Shown here piece by piece: positions 13,547 through 14,199 of a DNA stretch of 14,199 nt. The stretch comes from an uncultured Eubacteriales bacterium (GTDB lineage Bacteria; Bacillota; Clostridia; Oscillospirales; Oscillospiraceae). Position 1 is the first letter of the stretch, and every line of letters begins with the position of its first letter. Made by a program: the position numbers and the translations under genes. The notes under the pieces were generated by a model, which saw nothing but the letters and a program-made list of their open reading frames with translations, was not told the origin of the DNA and did not search any database. The stretch is taken from contig URCK01000042.1 of the NCBI GenBank assembly GCA_900546295.1, positions 1 through 14,199 on the forward strand, given 5' to 3'.

Positions 13547-14199
13547 TCAGTTCTTTTGATAGATCGCAAGGCCGAAGGCGAGCTGCACGTCGAGCTCCTT
13601 TGCCCGCTCGGCCTTCTGCTGGTCCTTCGCGCCGGTCTTATAGTAGTAGGGCGTCATGCGGAAGAGCGCAAGGATATCCTCCGTGCAGGGCAGGTGGATG
13701 CGGTCGCGCACCTCGCGCGTCTCGATGAGGGTGAAGCCCTCGGTTTCGAGTGGCGTGGGCGGATTGTCGCGCGGTAAGTCGTAGATGAGCGCTTTCAGCT
13801 CCCACAAATGCTCGCGCAGGGGATAGGCGCGCAGAAGATAACCGCCGCGCTTCAGCACGCGCGCAAATTCCTCGGGTACGAAGGGGGAGAAGATGTTGAG
13901 CACCTCGTCGACGCTCCCATCCGCGACCGGCAGATGCGCGCAGGAGGCGACGCAGAGCGTAAAGTCCGTCGAGCGCTTTGCCGCGTACTGGAGGGCGGTC
14001 TTCGAGATGTCGACGCCGATGAGTTCTCCCGTTTTTCCCGCCTCTTCGATCGCGCGCAGCACGGCGAGAGAATAGATGCCCTCGCCGCAGCCCGCGTCGA
14101 GCACCGCCGCCTTATTGGGCGCGAATTCCGCCGCCGCGTCCGCGACGGCGGCGATGAAGCGGTCGTAATAGCCCTTGTCCAAAAAGTCGCGGCGGGCGC
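13547..14199 (-). CDS. rlmA: 23S rRNA (guanine-N1)-methyltransferase RlmA-type, C-terminal part
   Basis: The open frame runs off the right edge, so the N-terminus, including the family's expected zinc-binding cysteine cluster, is not visible. The first residues seen, ARRDFLDKGYYDRF, match the ARRAFLDAGHY block that follows the zinc domain in E. coli RlmA; the TTG within this block is therefore internal and not a start codon. The SAM-binding motif VLDAGCGEGIYS comes next, then LIGVDISKTALQYAAKR, the family block FTLCVASCAHLPVADGSVD, and ELKALIYDLP, LETEGFTLIE and MTPYYYKT towards the C-terminus. RlmA enzymes methylate N1 of G745 (type I) or G748 (type II, linked to macrolide resistance) in 23S rRNA; the visible part does not decide which. 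It ends at TGA (13549-13547), beside the shared terminator. Confidence 0.9.
   Translation of the reverse strand, partial: ARRDFLDKGYYDRFIAAVADAAAEFAPNKAAVLDAGCGEGIYSLAVLRAIEEAGKTGELIGVDISKTALQYAAKRSTDFTLCVASCAHLPVADGSVDEVLNIFSPFVPEEFARVLKRGGYLLRAYPLREHLWELKALIYDLPRDNPPTPLETEGFTLIETREVRDRIHLPCTEDILALFRMTPYYYKTGAKDQQKAERAKELDVQLAFGLAIYQKN

Noticed and set aside
14180..14182. TTG as the start codon of the right-edge methyltransferase
   Set aside because: The frame stays open upstream to the edge and reads ARRDFL, matching an internal conserved block of RlmA, so the protein is cut by the window rather than starting here.

Overview
The window looks like chromosomal housekeeping DNA from a GC-rich Firmicute, most likely a gut Clostridia of the Oscillospiraceae/Ruminococcaceae type. 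The grounds are strong GGAGG-type ribosome binding sites, sigma-A promoters with 17-nt spacers, intrinsic terminators with U-tracts, and the mix of protein families. This placement is inferred from sequence style, not from a database search. I see no insertion sequence, phage gene, CRISPR array, tRNA or rRNA gene.

Layout. At the left edge is the start of an ABC transporter ATPase (minus strand). It is divergent from a tiny free-standing transcription unit that has a near-consensus promoter, a 25-codon ORF ending in UGA and a GNRA-loop terminator. Next is prfB (release factor 2), in one uninterrupted frame without the usual programmed frameshift. A 190-bp gap packed with hairpins leads to a MATE efflux gene. 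A 158-aa protein of unknown function follows on the minus strand. Then comes a 141-aa single-EamA-domain transporter whose 5' leader carries a promoter, two adjacent hairpins and a terminator (an attenuator, possibly a riboswitch). rlmI (rRNA m5C methyltransferase) and ftsH (membrane AAA+ protease) converge on a shared bidirectional terminator. Divergent from ftsH is a two-gene operon: rlmB (rRNA 2'-O-methyltransferase) followed 15 nt later by a 719-aa membrane protein that reads as a P-type ATPase with its catalytic motifs lost. A divergent EF-G-like GTPase follows, with its own promoter embedded in direct repeats. The window closes with rlmA (rRNA m1G methyltransferase, minus strand), cut by the edge.

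How the genes fit together. RF2, an EF-G-like factor and three rRNA methyltransferases (RlmI, RlmB, RlmA) concern the ribosome, and FtsH handles membrane protein quality control. The two exporters and the ABC ATPase are envelope transport functions. Most genes have their own promoter and terminator, so this is a neighbourhood rather than one operon. The items most worth following up are the P-type-ATPase-like pseudoenzyme, the UGA-terminated mini-gene before a frameshift-free prfB, and the attenuator before the small EamA transporter.
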